A stretch of DNA of 64,000 nt from Candidatus Saccharibacteria bacterium UBA5150 (GCA_002413795.1 DHXS01000009.1:103865-167864); one strand, 5' to 3'; positions 1 through 8,478 are shown, counted from the stretch's first letter. The notes: a model not told the origin generated them from the sequence alone. Made by a program: numbers and translations.

Positions 1-32
1 TTCCATTCATCTTTGGAAGACTGAGCCACGGT

Positions 33-479
33 TTATTCCTCTTTGATGACTTTGTCGAGTTTGTCGAGCTTGAGCAGTTTTACGATCAGGTAAATGATGA
101 TCAGCACGAACATGAAATCGATCAGGGTGTAAACGAAGGCTCCCCAGGCGAAGGCCTGCTCGCGGCCGTGAAAGTGCAGTACCGATATCTTGGCACTCAG
201 TTTTTGGCTGAACAACAGGCCGTAGAGCGGGTCGACGAAGCTGGTTATGAGCTGCTTGATGAGGGCTTGCGCCTGGGTGGCGATGGCGAAACCGACGGCC
301 AGGCTGACCACGGCGTGCTCGCGCAAAAAACCGACGAAACCGCTAACCGGATTAATTTCATGGACGACGACCGTTGCCGTTCTGGGCTTACCGCGAGAAC
401 TGCTGGGCTCCTCCAAACGGATGGTACTGCCGGTGGTTAAGGGCTGGTTTTGGCTGGTTTTGCGTTTGCGGGCAGTCAT
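33..479 (-). CDS. mscL: Large-conductance mechanosensitive channel (MscL family)
   Basis: A 148-residue membrane protein of the MscL family, whose members open a wide pore under membrane tension and protect cells from osmotic downshock. After a basic, Ser/Thr-rich N-terminal tail of about 45 residues comes the family's first helix region (GFVGFLREHAVVSLAVGFAI), then FVDPLYGLLF, a short periplasmic-type loop, a second helix (about 113-135) and a charged C-terminal tail rich in Lys and Asp. The N-terminal tail is longer than in E. coli MscL, where the first helix starts almost at residue 1. A GGAGG site lies just before the start. The gene begins 12 bases after the argS stop, so it is probably the second gene of an argS-mscL transcript. 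Family assignment is confident. Confidence 0.9.
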   Translation of the reverse strand: MTARKRKTSQNQPLTTGSTIRLEEPSSSRGKPRTATVVVHEINPVSGFVGFLREHAVVSLAVGFAIATQAQALIKQLITSFVDPLYGLLFSQKLSAKISVLHFHGREQAFAWGAFVYTLIDFMFVLIIIYLIVKLLKLDKLDKVIKEE

Positions 480-491
480 GTTTCCTCCAGA

Positions 492-2162
492 TTACATATT
501 CTCGGGGGCGCTGATACCTAGTATACTCAACCCATTTTTCAATGTGGCGGCATATTTGTCAATTAAACCGAGCCTTACGCCCTGCCGCTTGTCACCGATC
601 ACCCGGTTCTGCTCATAAAAACGGTTGAAGGTCTGGGCCAATTCGTATAAGTAGTTGGCCAGGTGGTGCGGCGCCAGCTCAGCGACGGCTTGGTCGACAG
701 CCTCGGGATATTCCGAAAGTTTGCGCACCAGTGCTCTCTCGCCGGTTTCCAACTCGGTCGCCTTTTGGTGCTCCGCCTGACCGGCTTTGCGCAAAATGCT
801 CCTGGCCCGGGCGTGGGCGTACTGCAAGTATGGCCCGCTGTGGCCTTCCAGGCTGACCGACTCCTGCGGATCATAAACGATGTCGCCGCCTATTCGGTTC
901 TTTAGGAAGGCGTACTTGACGGCGCCAAGTACCGTTTCCTGGTTATTGTCGCCGGACAGGGCTTTGTTAGCCGCGGCGGTGGTATTTAGCACGTCGATGG
1001 CCCGTAAGATGGTGCCCTCCCGGCTGCTCATTTTGCGGCCGCCGGCCAGTTTTACGATGCCATGGGTCAGGTGCTGACTGCGCTGGGCCAGTTCCGGCTT
1101 AAACTGTTCAATGCTTTTAAGCACCACTTTCATGTACTCGATAATGTCATTACCGGTGATTACAACCGACTTATCAAACTTATAATCTTCCCATTTTTTG
1201 ATGACCAGACCGACGTCTTTGGCTTCATAGGTCGGCAGTCCCTCCGAGTTAATGAAAACCCGGGTGTGCAAGCCGTGTTTTTCACCGTCGAAGATTACGG
1301 CGCCATCGCTTTCCTGGTAAACATCACCGATGTGTTTGCGCACCGTTTCCAGGCCGATGGAGGCCGTTTCACTTTCCGGGTAATATTTCTCGAACTTGCT
1401 GCCGATCAAATCATAAAATGTCTCGAAGTATTGATAGCTCCAGTCGCGGGTCAGCCAGTAAATCTTGGCCAGCGGCGAATCTTTGTCATTATCCGTGTGA
1501 ATCTGATAGATGTGCTTATTGAGCTCCATAATTTCGCTGCGAACGGCCTCGTCGCCAAAAGCGTAGGCCCGCACACCTTCTATATATCTCTCAGTCAGCC
1601 ACTCCGGGCCTTCCTCTTTGGGCATATCGTTTAGTTTTTCAGGATGCTCGCCGCCCAGTTCTTTAATAATGGCCCACATGGTTTTGCCGACGTGCAGGCC
1701 GACATCACCGCCGAAATTAACGCGGTGGACTTTGGCCCCGGCTTGCTCCAGCAAGTTGGCAACGGCGTCGCCGACCACGCTGGTATAAAGATGCCCGGCG
1801 TGCAAGACCTTGAAAGGGTTGGGATCCGAGTATTCGGCCACCACGACCTTGCCAGCTAGGGATTTGGCAGGTTCGGCCTCAGCGGCCTTAAGCAGCGCCT
1901 TATCACTCAATGTCAGGTTGATGAAGCCCGGGCCGGCCACGGTGACTTCGCTGACCTGCTCCGCCAGGCCTTCTTTGAGTTTGGCGGCCAGCGCCTCGGC
2001 AATCTCGCGCGGCGGCTTACCCAGCGGCTTAGCCAGCTGCAGAGCCACGTTAGTGGCATAGTCACCGTACTGCTCCTCGGGCCGCGTCAGCTCCACGGCC
2101 ACATCAGCCTCAAACAAGGCCTTAATAGCGGCCGCGACCTTCTGCTCTAACTCCTGTTTCAT
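492..2162 (-). CDS. argS: Arginyl-tRNA synthetase
   Basis: Class I aminoacyl-tRNA synthetase that charges tRNA-Arg in the cytoplasm. It has 556 residues, close to the family's usual 550-580. The N-terminal tRNA-recognition (Add-1) domain is followed by the HIGH-type signature HAGH at about 121-124, the KMSKS equivalent KMSSREG at about 377-383, and an all-helical DALR anticodon-binding domain ending in the expected LGLIDKYAATLKNGLSILGI. There is no Shine-Dalgarno sequence. A TATCAT hexamer on the same strand (2170-2175) ends 7 bases before the ATG, which fits a leaderless transcript. mscL follows 12 bases downstream. A tRNA-Arg(GCG) gene at 18139-18215 is one likely substrate. Confidence 0.97.
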   Translation of the reverse strand: MKQELEQKVAAAIKALFEADVAVELTRPEEQYGDYATNVALQLAKPLGKPPREIAEALAAKLKEGLAEQVSEVTVAGPGFINLTLSDKALLKAAEAEPAKSLAGKVVVAEYSDPNPFKVLHAGHLYTSVVGDAVANLLEQAGAKVHRVNFGGDVGLHVGKTMWAIIKELGGEHPEKLNDMPKEEGPEWLTERYIEGVRAYAFGDEAVRSEIMELNKHIYQIHTDNDKDSPLAKIYWLTRDWSYQYFETFYDLIGSKFEKYYPESETASIGLETVRKHIGDVYQESDGAVIFDGEKHGLHTRVFINSEGLPTYEAKDVGLVIKKWEDYKFDKSVVITGNDIIEYMKVVLKSIEQFKPELAQRSQHLTHGIVKLAGGRKMSSREGTILRAIDVLNTTAAANKALSGDNNQETVLGAVKYAFLKNRIGGDIVYDPQESVSLEGHSGPYLQYAHARARSILRKAGQAEHQKATELETGERALVRKLSEYPEAVDQAVAELAPHHLANYLYELAQTFNRFYEQNRVIGDKRQGVRLGLIDKYAATLKNGLSILGISAPENM

Positions 2163-2180
2163 TACATTTATGATAACAGA

Positions 2181-2855
2181 TCAGCTGGCCCGTGCCGGCC
2201 TGAGCAGGCGGGCGCCGCACCACAGCAGGCCATACATGCTGGCCAGCAATACGAAGAAGGAAGCCACCGTCAGCGCCATGCGCGGGTAGGCCGCCGGGTG
2301 CTGCAGCCTGTCGGACAGATCAAACAGCAGGCCGCCGGGGTTGGTCAGGACGTCCCAGCTGTTCCAGCGCAGGTCGCGGCCGATGTAAACGGCAAAGCTG
2401 CAAATCAATAGCGTCATAGCTATACCGGCGGTAGCCAGACGAGATCCCAGGCGCCGGCGAAGCTGCAAATGCACCAGATAAAGACTGCTGAACCCCAGCA
2501 CCACACCGGTATAAATAAACGAGGTGAACATCACGGCGTCGTATAGGACATTTACCCGCTGTACTTCCAGCAGATGAATAAAATCGCTGATCATATAAAA
2601 GCTGTTCGGCAGAAAAACCAGCCACAAAATGCTCAAGCCCAGCGCCGGCCAGCTGGACCAGCGCTTCCGCCTCAGAACCCTCACCAAACTGACCGCGAAA
2701 AACAGCGGCAGCCAGGCCAAAAACAGGTTCCATAACAGATAGCTGAACTCCAGGCTGCTGTTGCGCCAGGCACCATAGGCGAACAGCCCGGCGCTAACCA
2801 GGCTGGAAGCCGCCAAGGCCAAGATAAACTGCACGCCGGGCGACTTTTTATTCAT
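2181..2855 (-). CDS. DUF1361 family integral membrane protein
   Basis: A 224-residue membrane protein with about six or seven hydrophobic segments. The segment with NLFLAWLPLFFAVSLV followed by LPNSFYMISDFIHL is the conserved signature of the DUF1361 family, whose function is unknown. The Pro-Asn-Ser-Phe-Tyr and Asp-x-x-His residues at the end of one helix are the most conserved part, so they are probably the functional site. A perfect TATAAT (2865-2870, minus strand) ends 9 bases before the ATG and no Shine-Dalgarno sequence is visible, so the mRNA is probably leaderless. The gene ends 18 bases before argS starts, and argS has its own -10 hexamer. Confidence 0.8.
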   Translation of the reverse strand: MNKKSPGVQFILALAASSLVSAGLFAYGAWRNSSLEFSYLLWNLFLAWLPLFFAVSLVRVLRRKRWSSWPALGLSILWLVFLPNSFYMISDFIHLLEVQRVNVLYDAVMFTSFIYTGVVLGFSSLYLVHLQLRRRLGSRLATAGIAMTLLICSFAVYIGRDLRWNSWDVLTNPGGLLFDLSDRLQHPAAYPRMALTVASFFVLLASMYGLLWCGARLLRPARAS

Positions 2856-2864
2856 GATTATTTA

Positions 2865-2870
2865 ATTATA
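2865..2870 (-). promoter_or_regulatory. -10 hexamer TATAAT, 9 bases before the DUF1361 ATG
   Basis: A perfect consensus -10 box on the minus strand, too close to the ATG to leave room for a leader. One of the clearest examples of the leaderless pattern seen across the window. Confidence 0.6.
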
Positions 2871-2888
2871 CCCTGCCAGGGGCGCTAG

Positions 2889-3920
2889 CTATTCGTCGAG
2901 TTCCAGTTTGAGCTTTTCGACCAGGTCGACAGGGGTCGGGTTCAGGCCGTTGAGCAAAGCGACGTACAGGCTGGTGAAATCACCGAAGTTAGAGGTCCAA
3001 AGCAATTGCTGTAGCAGGCTTTCACCTTGCGGCTCGACAACCTCAGGAGCCGGCCGCTTGCCGGAAAGCAATCTTTCGGTAACCACGAAGCGCTTCTGGA
3101 CCCGGGCGTTTTCCAGATTAGAGCGGATCTCGACAACCGCGTAGGGTTTATCGACCGGGTGGCTGGACCAGCCGATAAATTCATTATGATTAAACTCCGG
3201 GTACTGGTTAACCCAGGCAACGTTCTTGGCGTTCTCGTTGAGGCAGATTTTAAACTTATTGGCCGCCGGGAAAAGTTTGGGGCCGCTGTAAACCACCACT
3301 GATTTGCCTATTAATTCCAGGGCCAGCTGTTTAGCGGGATTATCTTTGGTGGGGACTTCAGCCCGCCATGGAGCGGTTTGATCTTTGAGCCAATCGGCCG
3401 CGGCCGCCAGTTCGGCCTTAGCACCTTTCGGAATCAGGCTCAGCGGCTCCAGCAACTGCACAAACGCCGCCAGGAAGAAGAAAGACGACATCCGCGGCTG
3501 GATGCCGCCGGGAATAGTAAATACAGGGTAGTTTTTTTGCTTGGCATGCTCGGCCAGCTTGCCACCGGCGGCAATCACTACGATTTGGGCTTGCTTAGAC
3601 TCAGCTTCGGCCAGGGCGGCCAGCGTTTCCTCGGTGTTACCCGAGTAACTGGAAGAGATAAACAAGGTATTCTTGCCGACGTAGGCGGGCAGCTCATAGT
3701 CGCGCACGATCTCGAACGGCACCAGCGTGCCGGGCCAGGATCGCAAAAAGACTCCGGGCAAGGCCGAACCGCCCATTCCGGCCAGTACCACGTTTTGGAT
3801 TCCGGTAAAATCAGGCAGTTCAACTTCGTATTTATGCTGGAGCTGTTGCCACTGCTTTTCGGCAACGCCCAGCGCGTCGTCGGCATCGCGTTCATGGATC
3901 ATTTTTAAGTCGTCCAGCAT
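2889..3920 (-). CDS. Bifunctional phosphoglucose/phosphomannose isomerase
   Basis: A 343-residue SIS-domain sugar isomerase of the archaeal/bacterial bifunctional PGI/PMI type. It interconverts glucose 6-phosphate or mannose 6-phosphate with fructose 6-phosphate in the cytoplasm. The first SIS half has the phosphate-binding loops MGGSALPG (about 50) and SSYSGNTEETL (about 90). The second half carries NENAKN and the His-Asn-Glu region (FNHNEFIGW), where catalytic residues of this family lie. The length fits the family (about 300-350). A GGAGG site precedes the ATG. A TATACT-type -10 lies about 40 bases upstream in the region shared with the divergent acidic protein gene, so this mRNA has a normal leader. 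Fructose and mannose phosphates would feed glycolysis and surface sugar synthesis. Confidence 0.88.
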   Translation of the reverse strand: MLDDLKMIHERDADDALGVAEKQWQQLQHKYEVELPDFTGIQNVVLAGMGGSALPGVFLRSWPGTLVPFEIVRDYELPAYVGKNTLFISSSYSGNTEETLAALAEAESKQAQIVVIAAGGKLAEHAKQKNYPVFTIPGGIQPRMSSFFFLAAFVQLLEPLSLIPKGAKAELAAAADWLKDQTAPWRAEVPTKDNPAKQLALELIGKSVVVYSGPKLFPAANKFKICLNENAKNVAWVNQYPEFNHNEFIGWSSHPVDKPYAVVEIRSNLENARVQKRFVVTERLLSGKRPAPEVVEPQGESLLQQLLWTSNFGDFTSLYVALLNGLNPTPVDLVEKLKLELDE

Positions 3921-3956
3921 GTTACCTCCAAACTTCTTGTGCTTTTGTGACCGGAT

Positions 3957-3972
3957 TGTATATAGTATAGCT
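3957..3972. promoter_or_regulatory. Divergent promoter core (TATAGTATA)
   Basis: Between the isomerase gene (minus) and the acidic protein gene (plus) lies an AT block centred on TATAGTATA. It reads as TATAGT on the plus strand and TATACT on the minus strand, so one block can supply both -10 boxes. Both genes here have Shine-Dalgarno sites and leaders of about 25-40 bases. Confidence 0.45.
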
Positions 3973-3998
3973 TAAGAAAACCGAGTATAGGGGGAGCA

Positions 3999-4709
3999 AT
4001 GTTTGGGCACCGAGACGATAGTGATGATGACAAGGCGGTAGAGACGGCCGCGCCGGACGAGCAGGCTGTTAAAGATACCGCCGAGGACACGACTCCGGAA
4101 GCTACAGAGACCAAAGACGATACCGATGACAAGTCAGCAGATAAGGCTTCCGAGGAAGCGACTACAGCTGAGCCGGCCGAAGTTATAGAACCCGATGCCG
4201 AAGAACCAACCGAAACCGCCCCAGCAGTTGATGCAGATGATAAGGCTGACGCTCCCGCCGACGAAACGGACGCTCCGGAGGCCGATGATAGTGACCAAGT
4301 CCCTACTGATACTGACGATACCTGGCAGCACCCCGGCGAACCTCTTAATAAAGAGCCGGAGCCCATAAGCGACGTGATTTACCCGGCCGGCCTGCCCAAG
4401 CCGCCGTCGTTTCGCCCCGGGCCCGATGAGCCCGCAGACAACGAAGATAACTCAACCAATGAGCTGATCGATATTAAAATGCAGGTACTCAATGAGCTTT
4501 CGCCCCTGGTAGACGAGCTCGACCAAAACCCCGAAGACAAGTTCCGCACCCTAATGATGATGATCCAGGCCAGCGACAACCAGGACCTGGTAAAGCAAGC
4601 CTACGCTGCCGCCCACACGATTGAAGATGAGAAAACCCGCGCCCAGGCTTTGCTGGACATTGTTAACGAGATCAACTACTTCACGCAGTCGCACCACCTG
4701 GAAGATTAG
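3999..4709 (+). CDS. Highly acidic protein with C-terminal helical domain, function unknown
   Basis: I do not recognise a named family for this 236-residue protein. Residues 1-150 are almost entirely Asp, Glu, Ala, Thr and Pro with no hydrophobic segment, so they are probably disordered. Residues about 155-236 are predicted amphipathic helices (around ELSPLVDELDQNPEDKFRTL and LDIVNEINYF) and look like a small folded module. There is no signal peptide or membrane helix, so it is probably cytoplasmic. GGGGGAG precedes the ATG and is a good Shine-Dalgarno site. It overlaps the 3' end of the convergent gene at 4706 by four bases. The layout (acidic tail plus helical C-terminus) suggests a protein- or nucleic-acid-binding adaptor, but that is only a guess. 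Confidence 0.75.
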   Translation: MFGHRDDSDDDKAVETAAPDEQAVKDTAEDTTPEATETKDDTDDKSADKASEEATTAEPAEVIEPDAEEPTETAPAVDADDKADAPADETDAPEADDSDQVPTDTDDTWQHPGEPLNKEPEPISDVIYPAGLPKPPSFRPGPDEPADNEDNSTNELIDIKMQVLNELSPLVDELDQNPEDKFRTLMMMIQASDNQDLVKQAYAAAHTIEDEKTRAQALLDIVNEINYFTQSHHLED

Positions 4710-5146
4710 CTAAGGTCGCGGCGCAGCTTCAGCTGGTAGCCGATTGTGCCGGCGGCTGTGACTATAACGAAAAGAGCCGCTGTTTCGCCCGGCCCGGTAT
4801 TTGTCAGTTTGCCGCCTGCGGCGGGCTGGCCAGTGGCCGGTTGGCTTGAAGTGCTTTGGGTGGCCGGGGTTGTAGCCGGAGCCGGCTGAGACGCCGGGGC
4901 CGCCCGGCCGATTTGCGGCACGGCAGTTGGCTTTTTCTTGGCCGGAGCTGAATTATTATCGTTCGCGCCGGCGATCCACGAGACTCCCAGCCCCAACAAA
5001 ATCAAAACCACCAGCAGGGCGGCTAGTCGCGGCAAAGTCCGCCGCCAGTCTACTCGACGGCGCGAAGGGCTTGGCTGTTCGGGCGGGTATTCAGAACCTT
5101 CGACAGCCGTCTGCCCCAAATTCTTTCTACGGTTAAATAACTTCAT
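4706..5146 (-). CDS. Surface protein with N-terminal membrane anchor and LTNTG-type C-terminal sorting-like signal
   Basis: A 146-residue protein in four parts. A basic cytoplasmic head contains RRRVDWRRTL, followed by a membrane helix (about 37-60), a low-complexity Ala/Pro/Thr/Gln stretch (about 65-112), and a C-terminal tail with LTNTGPGE, a hydrophobic stretch and the basic end RRDLS. The tail has the three-part plan of sortase signals (LPxTG, hydrophobic, basic), but Thr replaces the Pro. Whether a sortase cleaves it is unknown, and no sortase gene lies in the window. It may instead be a double-anchored spacer protein. TATAGT (5153-5158, minus) ends 6 bases before the ATG without a Shine-Dalgarno site, so the mRNA is probably leaderless. 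Confidence 0.7.
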   Translation of the reverse strand: MKLFNRRKNLGQTAVEGSEYPPEQPSPSRRRVDWRRTLPRLAALLVVLILLGLGVSWIAGANDNNSAPAKKKPTAVPQIGRAAPASQPAPATTPATQSTSSQPATGQPAAGGKLTNTGPGETAALFVIVTAAGTIGYQLKLRRDLS

Positions 5147-5192
5147 GTCTTAACTATACTATCTGCTCTCTAACAGAGAAAGCAGTAGCGCT

Positions 5193-6836
5193 TTACATCA
5201 TGCCGCCCATGGCGCCTGACATGTCAGGGCCGGCGGGCGGCTTGGCTTCGGGCACGTCGACCACCAGTGCGCCCATGGTCATGGCGGTACCGGCAATGCT
5301 GGCGGCGTTCTGGATAGCTTCTTTGGTCACACGGGCCGGGTCGATGATACCGGCGGGTTTAAGGTTTACCAGTTTGCTGGCATCGTTCACATCCACTCCT
5401 ACCAAGCCCTTGCCGGTCCGGACCTGTGGCAGGAATTCATCGGCGTTGATACCGGCGTTGCCCAGCAGGATGCGGAAAGGCTGTTCAAGAGCGTTTTTGA
5501 GCAGTTGGGCACCGGCGGCTTCAGAATCGGCACCACTGACTTTAATGGTGGTAGCCAGGTGGATCAGCGTTACACCGCCGCCGGGAACAATTCCCTCTTC
5601 CAGGGCGGCTTTAACAGCGTGAACAGCGTCATCAACGCGGAATTTCTTTTCCTCGATTTCGGTTTCGGTGGCACCGCCAACTTTGATGACGGCAACTTTG
5701 CCGCTCAGGGCGGCGCGGCGCTTCTCAAGATATTCCTTATCGTATTCGCTCGTCGCCTGGTCGGCTTGGGTAGCGATTTGCTTAACGCGGGCATTCAGCT
5801 CGGTCGGCGAGCCGTTGCCTTCTATAATGGTCGTTTCGTCTTTGTTGACGATGACCCGGCGAGCGGCGCCAACCACGTCGACATCGACGTTTTCAAAGGT
5901 CATGCCGGTATCTTCGCTAATAACGGTCGCGCCGGTCAGGATGGCGATATCATTCAGCACGTCTTTCCGGCGGTCGCCAAAGGCCGGCGCCTTGATGGCT
6001 ACGGTGTTAAAAACACCTTTCAGGCGGTTCAATATAAGTGTGCCCAAGGCTTCGCCCTCAACGTCGTCGGCGATTAGGACCAAATCCTTTTTGCCGGACT
6101 GGGCCAGCTTTTCGAGCAATGGCAGGAACTCCTGGATGCTGGTGATTTTCTTATCGGTAATAACGATGGCCGGCTTGTCGTAGACGGCTTCCATGCGAGC
6201 CGTGTCGGTCACCATATAGGGGCTGACAAAGCCGCGGTCAAAGGTGAAGCCTTCCACGACTTCACTCTCCAGCTGCAGGCCTTGGCCTTCCTCAACCGTG
6301 ACCACGCCGTCTTTGCCCACCTTGTCGATAACATCGGCGATCAGGTTGCCGATTTCGGCGTCACCGGCTGAGATGGTAGCCACTTCGGCTACGCGGGTCT
6401 TTTTGCCGGCGATGTCTTCAGAGAGACTATTCAGCTTGCCGATAACATCTTTGGCGGCGGCTTCCAGCCCTTTGCGCAGCAGCATAGGATTATGGCCGGC
6501 GGCGATCAGTTTGTTGGCCTCGTTGAGGATGTGATAGGTCAGCACGGTAACGGTGGTAGTCCCATCGCCGGCCACGTCGTTCATCTTGCTAGCGGCCTGT
6601 TTGATCAGCTCGGCACCGACTTTGTAGCCCAGAGTTTCGTCGTCAACATCGGCCAGTTCCACGCCTTTGGCCACAGCCACACCGTCATGAGTGACGGTCG
6701 GTGCGCCATAGGTCTTGCTAATAACTACGTTGCGGCCTTTGGGGCCCATGGTGGTCTTTACGGCATTGTATAAAACCTCGGCGCCGCCCAGCACTCGGCG
6801 GCGGGCATCATCATCATAAAAAACTTTCTTGGCCAT
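5193..6836 (-). CDS. groL: Chaperonin GroEL (60 kDa)
   Basis: A 547-residue chaperonin that forms the double-ring folding chamber and works with GroES and ATP. The family's ATP-binding motif GDGTTTVTVL (about 85-95), the long equatorial, intermediate and apical domain order, and the C-terminal tail ending in Gly-Gly-Met-Met are all present. The length equals that of E. coli GroEL (548). A GGAGG-like site (AGGAGGAAT) precedes the ATG, and the gene starts 9 bases after groES ends, so both are on one transcript controlled by the CIRCE site at 7128-7154. Confidence 0.98.
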   Translation of the reverse strand: MAKKVFYDDDARRRVLGGAEVLYNAVKTTMGPKGRNVVISKTYGAPTVTHDGVAVAKGVELADVDDETLGYKVGAELIKQAASKMNDVAGDGTTTVTVLTYHILNEANKLIAAGHNPMLLRKGLEAAAKDVIGKLNSLSEDIAGKKTRVAEVATISAGDAEIGNLIADVIDKVGKDGVVTVEEGQGLQLESEVVEGFTFDRGFVSPYMVTDTARMEAVYDKPAIVITDKKITSIQEFLPLLEKLAQSGKKDLVLIADDVEGEALGTLILNRLKGVFNTVAIKAPAFGDRRKDVLNDIAILTGATVISEDTGMTFENVDVDVVGAARRVIVNKDETTIIEGNGSPTELNARVKQIATQADQATSEYDKEYLEKRRAALSGKVAVIKVGGATETEIEEKKFRVDDAVHAVKAALEEGIVPGGGVTLIHLATTIKVSGADSEAAGAQLLKNALEQPFRILLGNAGINADEFLPQVRTGKGLVGVDVNDASKLVNLKPAGIIDPARVTKEAIQNAASIAGTAMTMGALVVDVPEAKPPAGPDMSGAMGGMM

Positions 6837-6845
6837 CTATTCCTC

Positions 6846-7112
6846 CTACTTTACGGTCGCTAAAACGTCTTCTTCTTTAACCAGAATGTAGTCTTCTTTG
6901 TCGACTTTTACTTCGGTCGTACTGTAACTCTTATAAACGATCCGGTCGCCGACTTTGACCTGCTTGGCGTTCGGCCCGGCGGCTACGACCTTGGCGGTTT
7001 TGGGCTTTTCCTGAGCGTTTTCGGGCAGGTACAGGCCGCTGGCCGTCTTGGATGAGGCCTCTTCGGCCTGTGCCACAATGTAATCTCCCAATGGTTTCAA
7101 TGGTGAGGTCAT
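6846..7112 (-). CDS. groS: Co-chaperonin GroES (10 kDa)
   Basis: An 88-residue GroES, the seven-subunit lid of the GroEL chamber. The N-terminal PLGDYIVAQ and the mobile loop region (about 16-32, with the conserved Gly-Leu-Tyr-Leu-Pro) are seen, as are GDRIVY and the C-terminal YILVKEEDVLA. It is slightly shorter than E. coli GroES (97). A CAGGAGAT Shine-Dalgarno site lies before the ATG. First gene of groES-groEL, downstream of a CIRCE operator and a -35/-10 promoter. Confidence 0.97.
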   Translation of the reverse strand: MTSPLKPLGDYIVAQAEEASSKTASGLYLPENAQEKPKTAKVVAAGPNAKQVKVGDRIVYKSYSTTEVKVDKEDYILVKEEDVLATVK

Positions 7113-7127
7113 GTAAATCTCCTGTTG

Positions 7128-7154
7128 TTAGCACTCACTATACCCGAGTGCCAA
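7128..7154 (-). promoter_or_regulatory. CIRCE operator (HrcA-binding) with groESL promoter
   Basis: The inverted repeat TTAGCACTC-N9-GAGTGCCAA matches the CIRCE consensus TTAGCACTC-N9-GAGTGCTAA with one mismatch. Read on the minus strand, TTGACG (7160-7165), a 17-base spacer and TATAGT (7137-7142) form a strong promoter whose -10 box sits inside the CIRCE spacer, so HrcA binding would block RNA polymerase directly. The -35 overlaps the stop codon of the upstream murE-like gene. CIRCE/HrcA control of groESL is established biology; an hrcA gene is not in this window. Confidence 0.92.
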
Positions 7155-7161
7155 AACTCCG

Positions 7162-8469
7162 TCAAGTCAGTCGCCGCAAGGCTGTTTGGGCGGTGCCGGT
7201 TTCATCCCACGGATGTTCGCCGTCGGCATGCTCAATGGTCTTTTCGTGGCCCTTGCCCAGCAACAGCACCGTGTCGCCCTTTTTGGCCCGTTTTATGGCA
7301 AATTCAATCGCTTCGGTACGATCGTGCACCAAAAACAGATCTTTATCACGCACTTTTCCGGATTTTTCGGCCCCGGCGGCAATTTCGTTCATAATGACCC
7401 GCGGATCCTCCTGGCGGTCGTCTTCCTCGCAGATAATAACCTCGTCGGCATATTCACCGGCCAGCCGGCCCTGCAGGGGCCGCTTGGTTTTGTCGCCGCC
7501 GCCCAGCGAACCGAACAGGACGATCAGTTTGCCCTCCACCACCGGCTTTATATCCTTGAATAGCTTCTCGAAGCTGTCAGGCGAATGAGCGTAATCGACT
7601 ATAACGTCAAAATTCTGGCCTTCGTCAAGGCGGGTCATCCGGCCTTCCACGCCTTTCAGGGCGGCAATCCCCTGCTCTATTTCCCGCGGTTTCAGCTCCA
7701 GGGCCAGCCCCACACCAACCGCCGCCAGCGAATTATAGATGTTAAAACTGCCCGGCAGGCCGGTCTTAATGTGCAGTTTAAGGTCTTTATCGACTGGTGA
7801 AACAACCGTGTATTCATTGCCGGCCGGCGTGCTCTTGATATCCGTAGCCCGTATGTCGCCCTTCTCTACCCCGTATGTCAGGGGCGTGGCAATGTCGCCT
7901 GCGAACAGCTCGGCGCTGGGATCTTCGGCGTTAATAACCCCTACGCGCAGACCGTGCTTATTGCGATTGGCCAGCTTGAAGAGGCGCCGTTTGGCGTCGC
8001 GGTAACGCTCAAAGGTCCGGTGGTAGGCCAGGTGCTCGTGAGTCACGTTGGTCATCACCGCTACGGAATACGGCACCCCGAACACCCGGTGCTGGGCCAG
8101 CGCGTGGCTGGTAGTTTCCAGCACCAGCCATTCCACGCCCTGCTGGCGCATCCACTTCAGGCGCTGCATCAGTTCGGGCACGCTGACATTGGTCATATGG
8201 TGCATTTGCGGCGCAATTTCCAGGCCCACGCCGTAACCAACGGTGCTCATCAGGCCGACTTTGTAGCCGGCTTGGTGCAGCATGCGATGGATCATATAAG
8301 AAGTCGTGGTCTTACCGTTGGTGCCGGTCACGCCGATAACTTTCAGCCCCCGAGCCGGAAAACCGTGCAACACATTAAAGCCCACGGCCTCCGCCAGGTG
8401 CCCATAAGGCTCAATGGCCGCGAACAGCCCGGACGGTATAATCTTCTTGACGACTTTTCGGATATTCAT
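7162..8469 (-). CDS. murE: MurE-like UDP-N-acetylmuramyl-peptide ligase lacking the usual N-terminal domain
   Basis: A 435-residue Mur ligase. Family members use ATP to add the third amino acid to UDP-MurNAc-dipeptide in peptidoglycan synthesis. The P-loop GVTGTNGKTTT lies at about 45-55, followed by the central Mur domain (NVTHEHLAYH) and the C-terminal Rossmann domain with DYAHSPDSFEKL and GKGHEKT. It starts about 60-70 residues closer to the P-loop than E. coli MurE and lacks most of the uridine-binding N-terminal domain. At the position of the DAP-selecting DNPR motif it has EDDR (about 346), keeping only the Arg, so the amino acid added cannot be read from the sequence. A TATACT (8479-8484, minus) ends 9 bases before the ATG with no Shine-Dalgarno site. 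Confidence 0.88.
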   Translation of the reverse strand: MNIRKVVKKIIPSGLFAAIEPYGHLAEAVGFNVLHGFPARGLKVIGVTGTNGKTTTSYMIHRMLHQAGYKVGLMSTVGYGVGLEIAPQMHHMTNVSVPELMQRLKWMRQQGVEWLVLETTSHALAQHRVFGVPYSVAVMTNVTHEHLAYHRTFERYRDAKRRLFKLANRNKHGLRVGVINAEDPSAELFAGDIATPLTYGVEKGDIRATDIKSTPAGNEYTVVSPVDKDLKLHIKTGLPGSFNIYNSLAAVGVGLALELKPREIEQGIAALKGVEGRMTRLDEGQNFDVIVDYAHSPDSFEKLFKDIKPVVEGKLIVLFGSLGGGDKTKRPLQGRLAGEYADEVIICEEDDRQEDPRVIMNEIAAGAEKSGKVRDKDLFLVHDRTEAIEFAIKRAKKGDTVLLLGKGHEKTIEHADGEHPWDETGTAQTALRRLT

Positions 8470-8478
8470 GCTGCCTTA

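Noticed and set aside
5161..5192. Hairpin after groEL as a terminator
   Set aside because: CTGCTTTCTCT and AGAGAGCAG can pair, but with a bulge and no U-tract follows. The evidence is too weak for a feature.
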